Positions 19,701 through 24,827 of a DNA stretch of 64,000 nt are shown piece by piece. Source of the DNA: Variovorax sp. UMC13 (lineage in GTDB: Bacteria > Pseudomonadota > Gammaproteobacteria > Burkholderiales > Burkholderiaceae_C). Position 1 is the stretch's first letter; each line of letters begins with the position of its first letter. The DNA is taken from assembly GCF_014170375.1 (NCBI RefSeq), contig NZ_LZZW01000010.1, positions 248,001 to 312,000 of the forward strand. The letters run 5' to 3'. The notes below the pieces were generated by a model. That model was given only the letters and a program-made list of their open reading frames with translations. It was not told where the DNA came from and searched no databases. Both the position numbers and the translations under genes were made by a program.

Positions 19701-20577
19701 TCTGCGCGCCGTCGAGGTTGATCGCCGCCTTGCCGCCCTGGGTCTGGCTGGCGATGATCCGGATCCGGCCTTCCTGCTCGACGATGCCGGTGGCCACCGA
19801 GAGCCCGTTGGCATTGACCACGTCGCTGAAGTCGGGCGCGGTGCCCAGGAAGCGCGCGCCGCTGTAGATCGCGCCGCGCACGTTGATCGCGCCGGCGCTC
19901 AGCACCACGCCGTTGATTGCGTTGACGCGCCCCAGGATCGAGACCGTGCCGTCGGCGTTGAGCGGCGCGGTGCCGTTGAGCAGCTGCTGCACGTAGTTGG
20001 CATTCGGCCCGTTAGCGCCGAAGAAGCCCTGCACGAAGGCCGCGGTGGGCGTGCTCACGTTGAGCGAGCCCACGTTGACCACGCCGCCCGCGCCCACCAC
20101 CAGGCCGTAGGGGTTGGCGAACCAGACGTTGCCGCCGATGCGGCCGTCCTTGATGCCGTTGAGCACGCCGTTGATGTCGGTGCGCGCGTCGCGCACGATG
20201 TTGATCAGGTTGGTCGCGCCCGTGGGCACGTGCAGGTTGGCGATGTTCCCCGCGTCCACGCTGAAGCGGCTGAAGGAGTTGAAGGCGTTGCCGCCGTTGA
20301 CCGTGGTGGTCGTGATGTTGACGGCGTTGACCGAGGGCTGGCTCAACTGGGTGTTGGTGCGCCCGTCGATCACGATGCCGTCCAGCGGCCCCGCCATGGC
20401 CGGCGGCATCACGCCGGCCGCGCTGCCCAGCGTGGCGGCCAGCAGCGCGGCCAGGCGCTTGCGGCCGATGCCGCCCTTGCTGCGGCCCTTGGCGTTTTCC
20501 GCCACCGCCACCCACATGCTGAGCGCCTCGTTCCAGACAATACGGTAGACGCGGTTCATCGACGAGTGGCTGTGCAT
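1750..20577 (-). CDS. Giant TpsA filamentous-haemagglutinin-like exoprotein (about 6275 aa)
   Basis: A secreted, probably surface-attached adhesin of about 6275 residues, exported by the TpsB encoded next to it. The N-terminus has an extended signal peptide: an ESPR (MNRVYRIVWNEALSMWVAVAE, from residue 7), a hydrophobic core and likely cleavage after AMA at residue 62. The TPS secretion domain follows (NAFNSFSRFSV near residue 98, NPYG at 155-158). Residues of roughly 200-3600 are repeated 60-65-residue units of the pattern GVAGAVAVN...TxAxIGxGA, as in LktA-like adhesins. A non-repetitive region follows, then a predicted helical stretch (about 3830-4180), more beta-helix, a second helix-rich segment (about 5020-5175) and 100-residue tandem repeats near the end. 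The only cysteines I noticed are 4746, 4752, 6265 and 6273. The start at 20577 has GGAG 9 nt upstream; ATG at 20559 (residue 7) begins exactly at the ESPR and is the alternative. I saw no VENN motif and no C-terminal toxin. Confidence 0.93.
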   Translation of the reverse strand: MHSHSSMNRVYRIVWNEALSMWVAVAENAKGRSKGGIGRKRLAALLAATLGSAAGVMPPAMAGPLDGIVIDGRTNTQLSQPSVNAVNITTTTVNGGNAFNSFSRFSVDAGNIANLHVPTGATNLINIVRDARTDINGVLNGIKDGRIGGNVWFANPYGLVVGAGGVVNVGSLNVSTPTAAFVQGFFGANGPNANYVQQLLNGTAPLNADGTVSILGRVNAINGVVLSAGAINVRGAIYSGARFLGTAPDFSDVVNANGLSVATGIVEQEGRIRIIASQTQGGKAAINLDGAQMLATSIELSATSTLTDASLAVTSGLAKAEAAASIDIQGSQLRTLENLTAQATTTVATSTFTTPIAASVQRVDARATVNVGGSSQLTVGGDALLGATTSVSTNATPTSALANKAGDAAVAVSDVTSLAQVRVTDTSTAAVTGKLGLAAVNTVSTTSVADAAAAGNNAAGAAVAVSVIDSTTSAVIDGQAAITAGALDLSAASRNTATVTAKAASQGAEKDDSGSSQGSQTLAKYKDNASTADSAPGEGIKVAGAVAVSDLSSHTQALLASGQAAKVAGAVGLRSEEGNTVVVAADSSATNSATGVAAAVAINLAQLSNEAAIAQTLQAGSVSASASMAAAAPVNSFTTTAVSGAGASNVGVAGALAVNAIDSATAAALRGGANVTLAGAGGDVALTARNASASTAKATPAASGASGDKVGIGASVAVNVVGTRTLAQLADGAQLQGARDVALDAGGTHAVTTEAEAGSEGGISITPSVAVSIANNTTQASLGASSKLPLTLGGDLLLNAAQSATTRTTAKGSAVGGKAAIGAAVAVALVDDLVEATTARAIVANGASGAGKGQVTFKAQGASASEVSATASASGGHQADDAGAAGGGEDASVDDKIGKQLALGKNKQSANKVGDSKQQASTGNAVQAQKDGQGSASTSEGKISVAAAVGVNLQNATARAELPVDVTSAGALTLSASNNTDAKVVSDGSALPQADADGKTAGSTTQVGIGAAVSVNKVASVADAIVGGGAVVRSNGLSLSAGMTDVAGDSTHTVQTEAASGAGGSKVGIAGSLALNLVDTRSDAAVRSGANVDAGTGAVALAAENNTDITAKAVPVDKGASGGKVGIGASVAVNITGNQSTAEIADGATLAGSGAVSLDAKAAHKAATEAEAGSAGGVAITPALALAMLNNTTSARLGTGAALQNTGAVSVSATQRNVTTTAAKGSAVGESAAIGAAVGIALVNDVTSATTERDILDATGDVRFKATASSRHTTTATASSKGGKSDDEAGKTGADGKKVEDATVDDKVDNQLAYGKTQQTQAKVGSAKQQTATGNAAGGKASAASSEGKVSVAAAVAVNVIDANTTASVAANRTVSTTGAFELAASGQTDASAKSDGTAVGKTAQVGIGAAASVNQVKSATLAGIGNDATVRAKGIAVGATMTDVAGDRQHDIEAKAESGAGGSKVGIAASLALNLANTASQALVGERATLQAGGGDVSLTAEDRVKAVAQALPTTTGGASGGSVGVGVSVALNLIDAAAVARLGTNAGLTGARDLAVAATTAVDSDTQATSGAAGGKLAFDAAVAVTTLNQSTQALIQSGAGVAASGDVALQATSSGTHTATAKGEAKSGTAAIGAAAGVITSNSQTQAVLDRDLSAGGKLALTASATRAYTADATASAGGSQASKTYDDNKAQADSATSSKTLANNQNSQTNQGTQGGGKVAIAAAVGVNVLDDDVQAAVTGGRTLAAGGAMSVAANNDSNFSARGAGDAVDAKTQVGVAVGVGISIANNSTVASLADNTHVTKVGDLSVTAASTQNTSPAFARKLAAEGVAGAGASKVGVAGAFAVAVSNAQTLASIGANARIDQAGNIRLDATNTSLLGAKAWAAAKAGTVGVGASVATVVSNNQYKATLGDNAQVDAASLSLNAQNLKVSTPGVSLQVSGVDDIKNLPDRLTSGPLIGGTNYYTEAVSGAAGDNVSVAGAFAVNVFTDTTEAAIGNGAKVVTTGEVALTSLNDTGATSLAAAAALGGKVGVGVSSAVVSSHNDTSAHIGTGADVNGAGGIRLGATNLQDVNLIGFSGAAGGNVAVAGVANVLTTKNTAQAYIADSAATKVQTGGNLSLDAKNALSVFDIVSGVAVGGSVGVGVAAAVHTIENETRAFVGKGVQARVDGAARVAAAASEDLKTFAVGAAGAGSVAVGGSAIVNVLNAQTQAYLGDGVQLNKGATPGQQSVAVSASDDTTVFDVVAGAGGGGSVGGGAAGDVGVLSKTTQAWIGGNAWVEAGQNLTVKANSQEDLRLSSIGFGAGGSAGLAGSAAVFTLKTDTEARIGDGATLRARGNALVAADGRTAVDLIAGSAAAGGSAAVGAAAGVVVLDKTTLARIGENANVQALGYGTALQAATGHYDIAYGGAITGDGRVTKGGLAPTDAQGNGIGGRDAFKALTQQRSATARTEALQGLGVTATNSDSVKAYAVTGAGAGAAAITLGANVSTVDTDTRAQIGAGAKINQTADVADAAQSVRVAAGNEQFHLGLAGAASGAGAVAVGAGADVFVSKNTTQAAIASGAQVKAARDVQVLAEGQTQVLDMGVGLSAAGTVAVAGSVAVVSIANTTQALVGAGTTRIDASGNVRVAARDDTQTDMVAGAAAAGIGAAGVGAAVGVSSLTKTTQAGIGDGVTVNALGKGTGNDMTAFSGRDEDATIADARGVQVQATSSEDLFTVVASGAAGLYAGISGAISVESVRSDTQASIGNDAKINQANAGANAAQDVNVSARNQLRSQVVTGSLALGAGALAGAVDVGTVNNRTTASIGSNAKVTAARDIGVNALSRQDYTTTVVSGAGGLVGLAGGIAVYGIGEALSQDATDQLSHAGNPRNVNQEADAQASDDTVGRMLAASDDARTRDIAATAQSKRSAVSISSSLSAPQPSGNAAQVGDGAVLVAGRDVGVNAHGTLDFGMKTGAVSVGALGLGAGVGIANFQLANQALVGNNVTVSAGGDLRVTASLAEKAQALGFAGTGGVVALNAAYASLADDSVTRAAIGNNLTIHKADEVLVNATDTRSLDAEAYGASVGAYVAGASIARSVIDGSTSASIGSGAQIGAATGDAVRALTVEAASDVQAQSHAVAAAAGLGLALSGSVATAKATPEVSAFVSGGDIRLAEDARIAATGKTRAQAESLGVNLSFTAAAGAAVATAEAVSRVDAYLGSGTQLSGRNLTVSAAQQLAGSGPNVSANATGASGALFAGLTATSAHADTDSRVNSRVGDGSTLTLTGTAAVNALNNTRQQADASGFAGGIVAAGFNDARATSNTVTQATLGDNVQVAAPVANTTLMAQLALSADGTDTNRANAISGSGGLIAGSAATATTAGTSLTQATTGSGDGSHRIAAKKVSLDARHTTDYNATVNSVNASVVGASGAKAVNTVNSTVTAAIGDNGVVSANEIKLSASNSSRKDWIGSSNGDTAGFNVDSGSGGVIDLPAASSQTDISHITTAAIGAGAKVHALLPSAGTARLDMDAFNDIVARDKVRLDSGGLISVARSVSNVNVNRADATVSFGDGASVTSDNGDINAGAHATVALDARAQANVYGLAGAPSGRAYAVYNGNNQAIVDTNALLRADDGSVMLSGGQGYDGTRTRIDANAAVNLWNKTAIPITTDPDAQANVNSNARVSLATGSKVESAEDIALYADKGIVSVNAKGIGKDLYREALAAIASGISNLFGGGDVSFDVIGGSTRSTGSAVVHVDGIAMTGINRRASLTFEIELIDAAGNPVSAPVYAKVFQTNELGQFVDTAGNPTTDPAKYVEVGKQVLWRMKSTASKGVTYSVELGKGIGADIQERIMKLRSLMSQYASDEVARGAYQAEINFLMFKLVELGLASGATNPDGTIKLDPATGQPLINPGQWNNPSPRQIAETQIKQYQMQLMSETGKATGSGQLIQATTTAAIGSATQIGTSAGSIVTHTGTLATTNAGIDTQLKSLANFSVGNATYVATQALIGDNATQLAAIQQNRTLNTNALTTIAQKNTVIDGLLGEIGGLRTDMQALAYGSAAYMAKQAEIDTRQASILARAGEIKTLLTSVSTQSAAIDAASTKIASNNATISANQAALATAFKKSDGSQDGVVTAINTARSNADAARNGIASAAVTIDTEAGKFANATTGYVQVVNQTATALDTSIGQKTSAATNLVQLNSTLGQQSTTPANGPIADFITVNDITVKLGNIRTSGDVLEGTGQLNAPGDAQIDIVNNTPNFLKLKNLTVNSDDGGTVRFNGVLVNSGADINAINSTGTGASALQVLTRDTSAAPKPAINITSTYDANAAGATVLAPAPNIELAGDISNLRGSVTVKSAAGSILSNGSIRAGTVDIKADNGDFVQSYVDNFFHVGGDPASIKDNGTPLGGGIVANGSVFLSARYLNINSLVQSGIQDWKIDLPAAPKLTGTASFFGLSQTSLDNAVTAYNNATGAAKDALRYTTYTVAAGVVTYDALLKRLEVGMDFAKADRNTADWATRTAVSGGLYQLVSDYGNIGASYDVVNNRFELDGTQVSGGYIQVYGQIMNTSTNGAGTLRALDGYGQILVNNPTGLSVVINRLDTGKDSTGTGRGIAGIIDITDIQGIGNGSQLTKTHTVYKRENGVVTRNDVVDTLATSGRATTYAPQTGLRYAWTTGTDNSTISYWHYKGAQFFGSSSLRTGPTGEVVSQSGPFILDSYRLDNGTYLYTDTGKTGTPYTQNSQTHKTGDSLWVKTDEWSTCNWWTLCIAGNYHQKFTETTPTTTITTKTLTADNKINIEFSGYDQGKVTVNSAADVLLKGEIRNSSGTTTVNAGSGVTPVAGVSTADRSIVQLNDTALVTGKDIVLNATGTVGGTLNADPARAIAVAVNGGKLDAAAAQGNVNVEQTVGTLNVGRVTAGGSALDGKGRVTLRSDGSIVAANAATSLIQGDRVDLTSQNGAIGGIAAPLKVNVGYSDDISKRGLFGLRASAQGDIGIETQAWSGNTAGHLLVDTVVSTGGDVLLKAPGRIIDNNPIESVDTRTWNELLAFWDASGLRAGTDENKANQAQAMKSYEQGLTQEYKLYWQIRSTQPDASAYDPAFKYQASAAERQGLTVAGQTPQQSAAAIAAFETERTASYHALNEKVGGFSASYDSGFRYQASTAERDAILAKSSWTDRELGISISAGLLKDVTNTNPVVKSANVSGRNVTLQAGIAIGETKGAVVVPTNIDPRNLTDEMKVALASAERSDIVVTDSAITVLRRAPVNFSALDAFNASVTAAPVAGTDIGSAFLASMGSARLGSIDVTGETRIKVRGSITNALPTSGPLQTGNLVLEAAYGGIGYVPGDGVNAGQSQPLRLKLRDGATLTARASENIEIEEEGDLNVDTVFSRQTAKLTAEGSILDAIGDTGLNVLANNIDLTARNGNIGAAGAGALDVGVTGTTGRITAQAAQDIHLNGPRGRYLNFGDVTAGGSASLSGDADLRLYGAVQAAGAVDLSAGLTLAMAATSSVRSTASNLKLSAGELTMADGATLRGDVGTVRIDTLTDATITGISTGNGTADAVRIKAGGDVRDGGDTRLDIVADAAPAAGVTIEAGGDIGKGNALEMRLRHLDAKAGGSADFAVSGDVVVGQLTSVDNATLTATGQITTTAVESTLGGVTLVSTGGNIDAGRTVAFGDVRLQSDVGQITAGRTQAGGQVALVATAGSVQATDTTAGGRIDVTAAQDIALGTASAGGDIVLAAGRALTAGTLASTAGDIRARAATGDLRTGRTTSTAGNVTLVADAGDVAAGRTQAGGNVALIAGAGSVQADATTAGGRIEATAARDIALTTAAAGGDIALAAGRNLAATTLSSLAGDIRASAATGDLRTGSTTASVGDVTLTANAGDVVAGTTQAGGDVDMSATAGSVQADATTAGGRIGIAAAQDIGVNRATAGGDIVLAAGRDLQATTLASTGGGIQATTGRDLTIGTASAQRDIVLDAGRHLTAGTLASTQGSVIAKARTGNLRIGTLDAALDGVLSAPQGEVAVERVKAGRDFTLEARHDVDVREGSAGGTFTLSSTGGNATAGTLTADAVVMRASGRVAADRLHVVSLFDLAGDRVNANIYGGAKPVKGTVTGFNGGTASDVVLALSGQGGFAIDRFKARTAAITNPVGPLAIDSMLVVDRATVTNPQTHVVIDQHDRSIQPGADVQIFSFGAPFSFSLYDNHAFTDAFVIYRSPEHDQIADMGLNRSAVEFSELALSVARKREDPTLEARQGTEGQDLRPVRYSGVPVKLDGDCSKNIVPECTR
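2751..3650 (-). repeat. Three 300-bp tandem repeats inside the TpsA gene
   Basis: Anchors such as gcgg/tcc(c/t)gcggcca recur at 2791, 3091 and 3391, exactly 300 bp apart. Each unit encodes 100 residues containing AGGDIxLAAGR, GDLRTGxTT, TQAGG and ATTAGGRI. Similarity is highest between the second and third units and fades towards 3650. The repeat lies in frame near the C-terminal end of the exoprotein and probably adds identical beta-helix turns. Confidence 0.85.
15430..19080 (-). repeat. Degenerate ~1.1-1.2 kb super-repeats inside the TpsA gene
   Basis: Four copies of a hydrophilic Asp/Lys/Gln/Ser-rich linker lie near 19050 (KDDSGSSQGSQ), 17940 (ADDAGAAGGGED), 16715 (DDEAGKTGADGKK) and 15510 (SKTYDDNKAQAD). 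Each is followed by the same order of four or five beta-helix units (xKVxVAAAVxVN, then TQVGIGAA, GGSKVGIAxSLALN and KVGIGASVAVN). The copies encode blocks of about 370-410 residues that are similar in protein but diverged in DNA, which suggests old tandem duplications. Confidence 0.7.
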
Positions 20578-20627
20578 GGGGGATGTCTCCAGGAGGCACG
20601 ACCGACGGACCGCGCCGAAAGCAAGCG

Positions 20628-20651
20628 TTACCTTTGCGGAAACAAAGGTAA
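20628..20651 (-). promoter_or_regulatory. Perfect 9-bp inverted repeat in the TpsA leader
   Basis: TTACCTTTG and CAAAGGTAA flank a 6-nt centre, about 50 bp before the TpsA start codon. A related GTAACCTTT lies nearby at 20667-20675. The element could be an operator or a 5'-UTR hairpin. Its function is inferred from position only. Confidence 0.5.
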
Positions 20652-20663
20652 AAAGATCCCCTA

Positions 20664-20692
20664 GATGTAACCTTTTTCTAACAAAAGCACAA
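20664..20692 (-). promoter_or_regulatory. Candidate promoter of the tpsA-tpsB operon
   Basis: TTGTGC and TACATC are separated by 17 bp, in the AT-rich patch upstream of TpsA. The inverted repeat at 20628-20651 would lie at the very start of the transcript. Agreement with the sigma-70 consensus is modest. Confidence 0.3.
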
Positions 20693-20782
20693 TCTGGGCG
20701 CTTCTGTTGTTACGCATCCGGGCCATCCAGGCCCCGGATTTGGCGCGGCACTACAACAATCGGCCCCTTTTGAACGCCAAAA

Positions 20783-20812
20783 AGCCCACGGCCTCTTGCG
20801 AAACCGTGGGCT
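20783..20812 (-). terminator. Intrinsic terminator after gudD
   Basis: On the minus strand, AGCCCACGG and CCGTGGGCT form a perfect 9-bp stem with a 12-nt loop. A run of five T follows (including the last stem base), then GGCG. It lies 27 bp past the gudD stop and should end the Bug-kdgD-lipoprotein-gudD transcript before the tpsA promoter. Confidence 0.8.
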
Positions 20813-20838
20813 CCTGGGCCCCAAGGGCGGCGCGGGCC

Positions 20839-22164
20839 TCAGCGCACCATGCAGGGCCGCTTGTTGTCGAAGCGCCAGCCCGGGACCAGGTACTGCATGG
20901 CCAGCGCATCGTCGCGCGCGCCCAGGCCGTGCTGCAGGTACAGCCGGTGCGCCTTCTCGACTTCGTCCATGTCGAGCTCCACGCCCAGGCCGCCCTGCTG
21001 CGGCACCTGCACGTAGCCGCCTTGGATCTGCAGCGGCGCCTTGGTGAGGCGCTGGCCGTCCTGCCAGATCCAGTGGGTGTCGATGGCCGTGACCTGGCCC
21101 GGCGCCGCCGCGGCCACGTGGGTGAACATCGCGAGCGAGACGTCGAAGTGGTTGTTCGAGTGCGAGCCCCAGGTCAGGCCCCAGGCCTGGCACAGCTGCG
21201 CCACGCGCACCGAGCCCTGCATCGTCCAGAAGTGCGGGTCGGCCAGCGGGATGTCGACCGACTGCAGCGACAGGCTGTGCACCATCTCGCGCCAGTCGGT
21301 GGCCACCATGTTGGTGGCGGTGGGCAGGCCGGTGGCGCGGCGGAACTCGGCCATCACCTCGCGGCCCGAGAACACGCCTTCGGCGCCGCAGGGGTCTTCG
21401 GCGTAGGCCATCACACCGTGCAGGTCGCGCGTGAGGCGGATCGCATCCTTCAACAGCCAGCCGCCGTTGGGGTCGAGCGTGACGCGCGCCTGCGGGAAGC
21501 GCGCGTGCAGCGCACGGATCGCCTCGACCTCCTCCTCGCCGCGCAGCACGCCGCCCTTGAGCTTGAAGTCGGTGAAGCCGTAGCGCGCATGGCTGGCCTC
21601 GGCCAGGCGCACGATGGCCTCGGGTGTCATGGCCTCTTCGTGGCGCAGGCGGAACCAGTCGTTGTCGGCCTCCGGTTCGCTGCGGTAGGCCAGGTCGGTC
21701 TTGGTGCGGTCGCCGACGTAGAACAGGTAGCCCAGCATCTGCACCGCGTCGCGCTGCTGGCCTTCGCCGAGCAGCGCCGCCACCGGCACCTCGAGGTGCT
21801 GGCCCAGCAGGTCGAGCAGCGCGGCTTCGGCCGCCGTGACCGCGTGGATCGCGACGCGCAGGTCGAAGGTCTGCGTGCCGCGCCCGCCGCTGTCGCGGTC
21901 GGCGAAGCGTGCGCGCATCGCATTGAGCACCGCGTTGTGGCGGCCGATGGGCTGGCCCACGATCAGGCCGCGCGCGTCTTCCAGCGTCTGGCGGATCTTC
22001 TCGCCGCCGGGCACCTCGCCCACGCCGGTGCGGCCCGCGCTGTCCTTCAGGATCAGCAGGTTGCGCGTGAAGAAGGGGCCGTGCGCGCCGCTCAGGTTCA
22101 TGAGCATGCCGTCGTGGCCGGCCACCGGCACCACGCGCAACTCGGTGACGACGGGGGTCGTCAT
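20839..22164 (-). CDS. gudD: Glucarate dehydratase (enolase superfamily)
   Basis: Dehydrates D-glucarate to 5-keto-4-deoxy-D-glucarate, the substrate of the KdgD encoded two genes upstream. The 441 residues match the usual length (about 446). Enolase-superfamily landmarks are visible: the KxK base in TDFKLKGG, the metal ligands in TLDPNGGW and YAEDPCG, the Asn in [10 protein letters not shown], and the His in [10 protein letters not shown] followed by HWIWQDGQ. The ATG at 22164 overlaps the stop of the lipoprotein gene as ATGA, so the two are translationally coupled. An intrinsic terminator follows. The gene is the last of the minus-strand operon probably controlled by the GntR repressor encoded at 24.8 kb. 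Confidence 0.95.
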   Translation of the reverse strand: MTTPVVTELRVVPVAGHDGMLMNLSGAHGPFFTRNLLILKDSAGRTGVGEVPGGEKIRQTLEDARGLIVGQPIGRHNAVLNAMRARFADRDSGGRGTQTFDLRVAIHAVTAAEAALLDLLGQHLEVPVAALLGEGQQRDAVQMLGYLFYVGDRTKTDLAYRSEPEADNDWFRLRHEEAMTPEAIVRLAEASHARYGFTDFKLKGGVLRGEEEVEAIRALHARFPQARVTLDPNGGWLLKDAIRLTRDLHGVMAYAEDPCGAEGVFSGREVMAEFRRATGLPTATNMVATDWREMVHSLSLQSVDIPLADPHFWTMQGSVRVAQLCQAWGLTWGSHSNNHFDVSLAMFTHVAAAAPGQVTAIDTHWIWQDGQRLTKAPLQIQGGYVQVPQQGGLGVELDMDEVEKAHRLYLQHGLGARDDALAMQYLVPGWRFDNKRPCMVR

Positions 22165-22613
22165 TGCGGCGGCCTGACCGCCTGGCGCGCGAGCAGCTTC
22201 CAGCCGCCGCCCTGCTTCTGCCAGACCTGGAGGATCTTGATCGCGACCTTGCCCGGCTTGCCCCCGTCGAGGGTGTCGGCCGTGAGCGTGTGCCGCACGA
22301 TCGCCGCATCGCCGGCCACCTTGACGCTCTGCTCGGTGATCGCGATGGTGACGAAGTCCGAGGCGCCGCTCATCAGGTCGGCGATGAAGCTGGCCTTGGT
22401 ATCGACCTTGCCGCCCGAATGGCCGTAGCTCAGGTCCTCGGCCACCAGCGCGTCGAGCGCGGCGGGTGTGGGGTCGATCATGGCCACGCGCAGCTTCTCC
22501 GCGGCGGCGGCCACGGCCGGGGCATCGGTCGTGCCGCCGCCGGAGGTCAGGCCGGCACAGCCGGCCAATGCCACCGAGGCCGCGGCCATGAGGAAGGCTT
22601 TCTTCAACAGCAT
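22161..22613 (-). CDS. Small lipoprotein with an NTF2/SnoaL-like (DUF4440-type) fold
   Basis: A 150-residue protein with a lipoprotein signal ([19 protein letters not shown]; lipobox LAGC). The mature domain resembles the NTF2-like DUF4440/SnoaL fold: an N-terminal helix ([30 protein letters not shown] cut here by residue limits in description, see residues 38-65), then beta-strands ending [20 protein letters not shown]. The start has GGAG 7 nt upstream. It sits between kdgD and gudD, and its TGA overlaps the gudD ATG. The family includes ligand-binding and catalytic members, so no activity can be assigned. Its place in the operon suggests a role linked to aldarate use at the inner or outer membrane. 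Confidence 0.8.
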   Translation of the reverse strand: MLLKKAFLMAAASVALAGCAGLTSGGGTTDAPAVAAAAEKLRVAMIDPTPAALDALVAEDLSYGHSGGKVDTKASFIADLMSGASDFVTIAITEQSVKVAGDAAIVRHTLTADTLDGGKPGKVAIKILQVWQKQGGGWKLLARQAVRPPQ

Positions 22614-22655
22614 GCTTGTCTCCGTTCTTGTTCTGTCGGATCGTGCACCGGCTGC

Positions 22656-23567
22656 TTACTGCTTGCCGAGCTTGTCGATCAGGCTCTTCAAGATTTGCAT
22701 CTCGTCGGGTTTCAGGTCCGTCAGCGGTGCGCGCACCGGGCCCGCATCGTGGCCCACGATCTTCGCGCCGGCCTTGACGATGCTCACCGCATAGCCCGGC
22801 ACGCGGTTGCGCAGCTCGAGATAGGGCATGAAGAAGGTCTTGAGCAGGTGGTGCTGGGTCGGCAGGTCGTCGGCGGCGACGGCCTTGTAGAAGTCCATCG
22901 CGGTCTTCGGGATGAAGTTGAAGACGGCCGACGAATACACCGGCGTGCCCAGCGCCTTGTAGGCCGCGGCATAGACCTCGGCCGTGGGCAGGCCGCCCAG
23001 GTAGGCGAAGCGGTCGCCCATGCGCTGGTAGATCGCGACCATGGCCTCGATGTCGCCCACGCCGTCCTTGAAGCCCACCAGGTTCGGGTTGCGCTCGGCC
23101 AGGCCGGCCAGGGTCTCGGGCTTGAGGCGGCTGGTGGCGCGGTTGTAGACGATCACGCCGAACTTCACGCTCTTGCACACCGCTTCGACATGCGCCGCCA
23201 GGCCTTCCTGGCCGGCTTCGGTCAGGTAGTGCGGCAGCAGCAGGATGCCGTGCGCGCCGGCCTTCTCGGCCGCCTGCGCGCACTGGATCGCGAAGCGCGT
23301 CGGGCCGCCCGCGCCCGCGATGATCGGCACCACGCCGCGGCAGGTGTCGACCGCGGTCTGCACGATGCCCGGGTACTCGTCGCCGGTCAGCGAGAAGAAT
23401 TCACCCGTGCCGCCGGCCGCGAACAGCGCGCTCGCGCCGTAGGGCGCCAGCCATTCGAGGCGCTTCTCGTAACCCTTCTTGTGGAAGTCGCCGTTGGCGT
23501 CGAAGTCGGTCAGCGGGAAGGAGAGCAGGCCGGAGCCCATGATGGATTTGAGTTCTTGGGGGTTCAT
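22656..23567 (-). CDS. kdgD: 5-dehydro-4-deoxyglucarate dehydratase (decarboxylating)
   Basis: Converts 5-keto-4-deoxy-D-glucarate, made by GudD or GarD, to 2-oxoglutarate semialdehyde, releasing CO2 and water. It is a 303-residue DapA/NAL-family (beta/alpha)8 barrel of normal length. Family motifs are [12 protein letters not shown] near the start, the Tyr in VIVYNRA and the Schiff-base Lys in VGFKDGVGD. The start at 23567 ([10 protein letters not shown]) was chosen because the family begins there; the frame stays open another 16 codons upstream and the ribosome site is weak. It is followed by the lipoprotein and gudD genes and preceded by a Bug receptor gene. No 2-oxoglutarate semialdehyde dehydrogenase, the next enzyme, lies nearby. 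Confidence 0.95.
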   Translation of the reverse strand: MNPQELKSIMGSGLLSFPLTDFDANGDFHKKGYEKRLEWLAPYGASALFAAGGTGEFFSLTGDEYPGIVQTAVDTCRGVVPIIAGAGGPTRFAIQCAQAAEKAGAHGILLLPHYLTEAGQEGLAAHVEAVCKSVKFGVIVYNRATSRLKPETLAGLAERNPNLVGFKDGVGDIEAMVAIYQRMGDRFAYLGGLPTAEVYAAAYKALGTPVYSSAVFNFIPKTAMDFYKAVAADDLPTQHHLLKTFFMPYLELRNRVPGYAVSIVKAGAKIVGHDAGPVRAPLTDLKPDEMQILKSLIDKLGKQ

Positions 23568-23629
23568 CGAAGCACCATGAAGAAAAGTTGATGAGAGAAA
23601 AAAAGAAGAAGCCAACGCCTCTGTTCGTG

Positions 23630-23721
23630 AACAACCGCGGAACCGGCTCCGCCGGGCCGCTGGTTGTGCCCCCGGAGGGGGGAAGGCGCCCGTGACACGA
23701 AGTGCGCGAAGCCCTGGGGGG
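23630..23721 (-). repeat. Intergenic palindromic repeat, family 1, copy A
   Basis: The gap between the Bug receptor gene and kdgD contains about 90 bp that, read on the minus strand, closely matches 29733-29822. Both share CGCGCACT(T/G)CGTGTC, a C5/G5 hairpin, ACCAGCGGCCCGGC and GCCGGTTCCGCGGT. The element starts right after the Bug stop codon. It is probably a dispersed non-coding repeat of this genome. Confidence 0.8.
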
Positions 23722-24702
23722 CTAGTCCAGCTTGATGTCGGCCGCCTTGACCACCGCCGCCCAGCGCGCCCGTTCCTTGTTGAAGAACTGCTCCTCCTCG
23801 GCCGGCGCCATGGTCACGACCTCGGCGCCCTGCCCGGCCAGCCGCGAGCGGATGTCGGCCGAGCGGATCACGGTGATCAGCTCCTTGTTGAGGCGCTGGA
23901 TGATCGCGTCGGGCGTGCCCTTCGCGACCCGCACGCCCTGCCAGGTGCCCGACTCGTAGCCCGGCACGCCCTGCTCGGCGATGGTGGGCACGTCGCCGAT
24001 CAGCGGCATGCGCGTGGCCTTGGACACCGCCAGCACCTTGAGCCGGCCGGCCTGCACCTGCGGCAAGGTGGCCAGCATGCCGTTCATCAGCACGTTGGTC
24101 TGGCCCGACACCGTGTCCTGCACCGCCTGCACGCCGCCCTTGTAGGGCACGTAGGTCCACTTGGCGCCGCTGGCGCGCTCGAGCGCCACGCCGGCCAGGT
24201 GCGGCGCGCTGCCGGTGGCCGTGACCGCGAAGTTGAGGTCGCTGGTCTTCGACAGCGCGACCAGTTCCTTGAGGTTGTTGGCCTTGACCGAGGGATGCAC
24301 CACCAGCAGGTGCGGCGAATAGGCCAGCATGGTCACGCCGCGCAGGTCGGTCGAGGGGTCGAAGGACAGCCGGGTGTAGACCGAGGGGCTGATCGCGAGC
24401 GCGCCCACGTCGCACAGCAGCAGCGTGTAGCCGTCGGGCGCCGACTTGGCGACGAAGTCCGCGCCGAGGTTGCCGTTGGCGCCGGGCTTGTTCTCGACGA
24501 TCACGCTCTGCTTCAGGGCCTCCGACAGCGGCTGGCTGATGGCGCGCGCAATGATGTCCGACGACCCGCCCGGCGGGTACGGCACGATGATCTTGATCGG
24601 CCTGGAAGGCCAGCCGGCCTGCGCGCTGGCGGCCAGGGGCAGGCCCAGGGAAAGTGCGGCAAGGGAGGCGGCGCCCAGCAGGCGGCGGCGATGGGAAAGC
24701 AT
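23722..24702 (-). CDS. Bug/TctC-family periplasmic substrate-binding protein
   Basis: A 326-residue periplasmic receptor. A signal peptide ([20 protein letters not shown]...AASAQA) is followed by the Bug landmarks [38 protein letters not shown] and PHLAGVALE. Bug proteins bind small carboxylates and normally deliver them to TctA/TctB membrane proteins, but no tctAB genes are present here. It is the first gene of the minus-strand operon with kdgD and gudD, so a sugar acid or aldarate is the likely ligand. The start at 24702 (GGAG 11 nt upstream) puts the Arg-rich signal peptide first; upstream codons in the same frame look non-coding. A promoter and operator candidate lie 60-90 bp upstream. 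Confidence 0.9.
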   Translation of the reverse strand: MLSHRRRLLGAASLAALSLGLPLAASAQAGWPSRPIKIIVPYPPGGSSDIIARAISQPLSEALKQSVIVENKPGANGNLGADFVAKSAPDGYTLLLCDVGALAISPSVYTRLSFDPSTDLRGVTMLAYSPHLLVVHPSVKANNLKELVALSKTSDLNFAVTATGSAPHLAGVALERASGAKWTYVPYKGGVQAVQDTVSGQTNVLMNGMLATLPQVQAGRLKVLAVSKATRMPLIGDVPTIAEQGVPGYESGTWQGVRVAKGTPDAIIQRLNKELITVIRSADIRSRLAGQGAEVVTMAPAEEEQFFNKERARWAAVVKAADIKLD

Positions 24703-24760
24703 GGTGGTCTGTCTCCTGTCGGTGAAATCTTCCCTGCACCGTGAACCGGCGAAGTGGTCA

Positions 24761-24792
24761 GTCATCGTACAACTTAAGAAATGACTTGTCCA
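24761..24792 (-). promoter_or_regulatory. Promoter and overlapping candidate operator of the Bug-kdgD-gudD operon
   Basis: On the minus strand TGGACA and TACGAT are separated by exactly 17 bp. The -10 lies inside GTTGTACGATGAC (24761-24773), which matches the 13-bp palindromic site at 25705-25717 at 11 of 13 positions. A repressor bound there would block the promoter. The obvious candidate is the GntR/FadR-type protein encoded between the two sites. Confidence 0.6.
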
Positions 24793-24827
24793 GCCTTGTC
24801 CCGCACGATGCACGGGATCGCGCGGCC

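Noticed and set aside
1750..20577. A contact-dependent inhibition (CdiA) toxin reading of the giant protein
   Set aside because: I saw no VENN-type pretoxin motif, no C-terminal toxin domain and no small immunity gene after it. The next gene is the TpsB transporter, coupled by ATGA.
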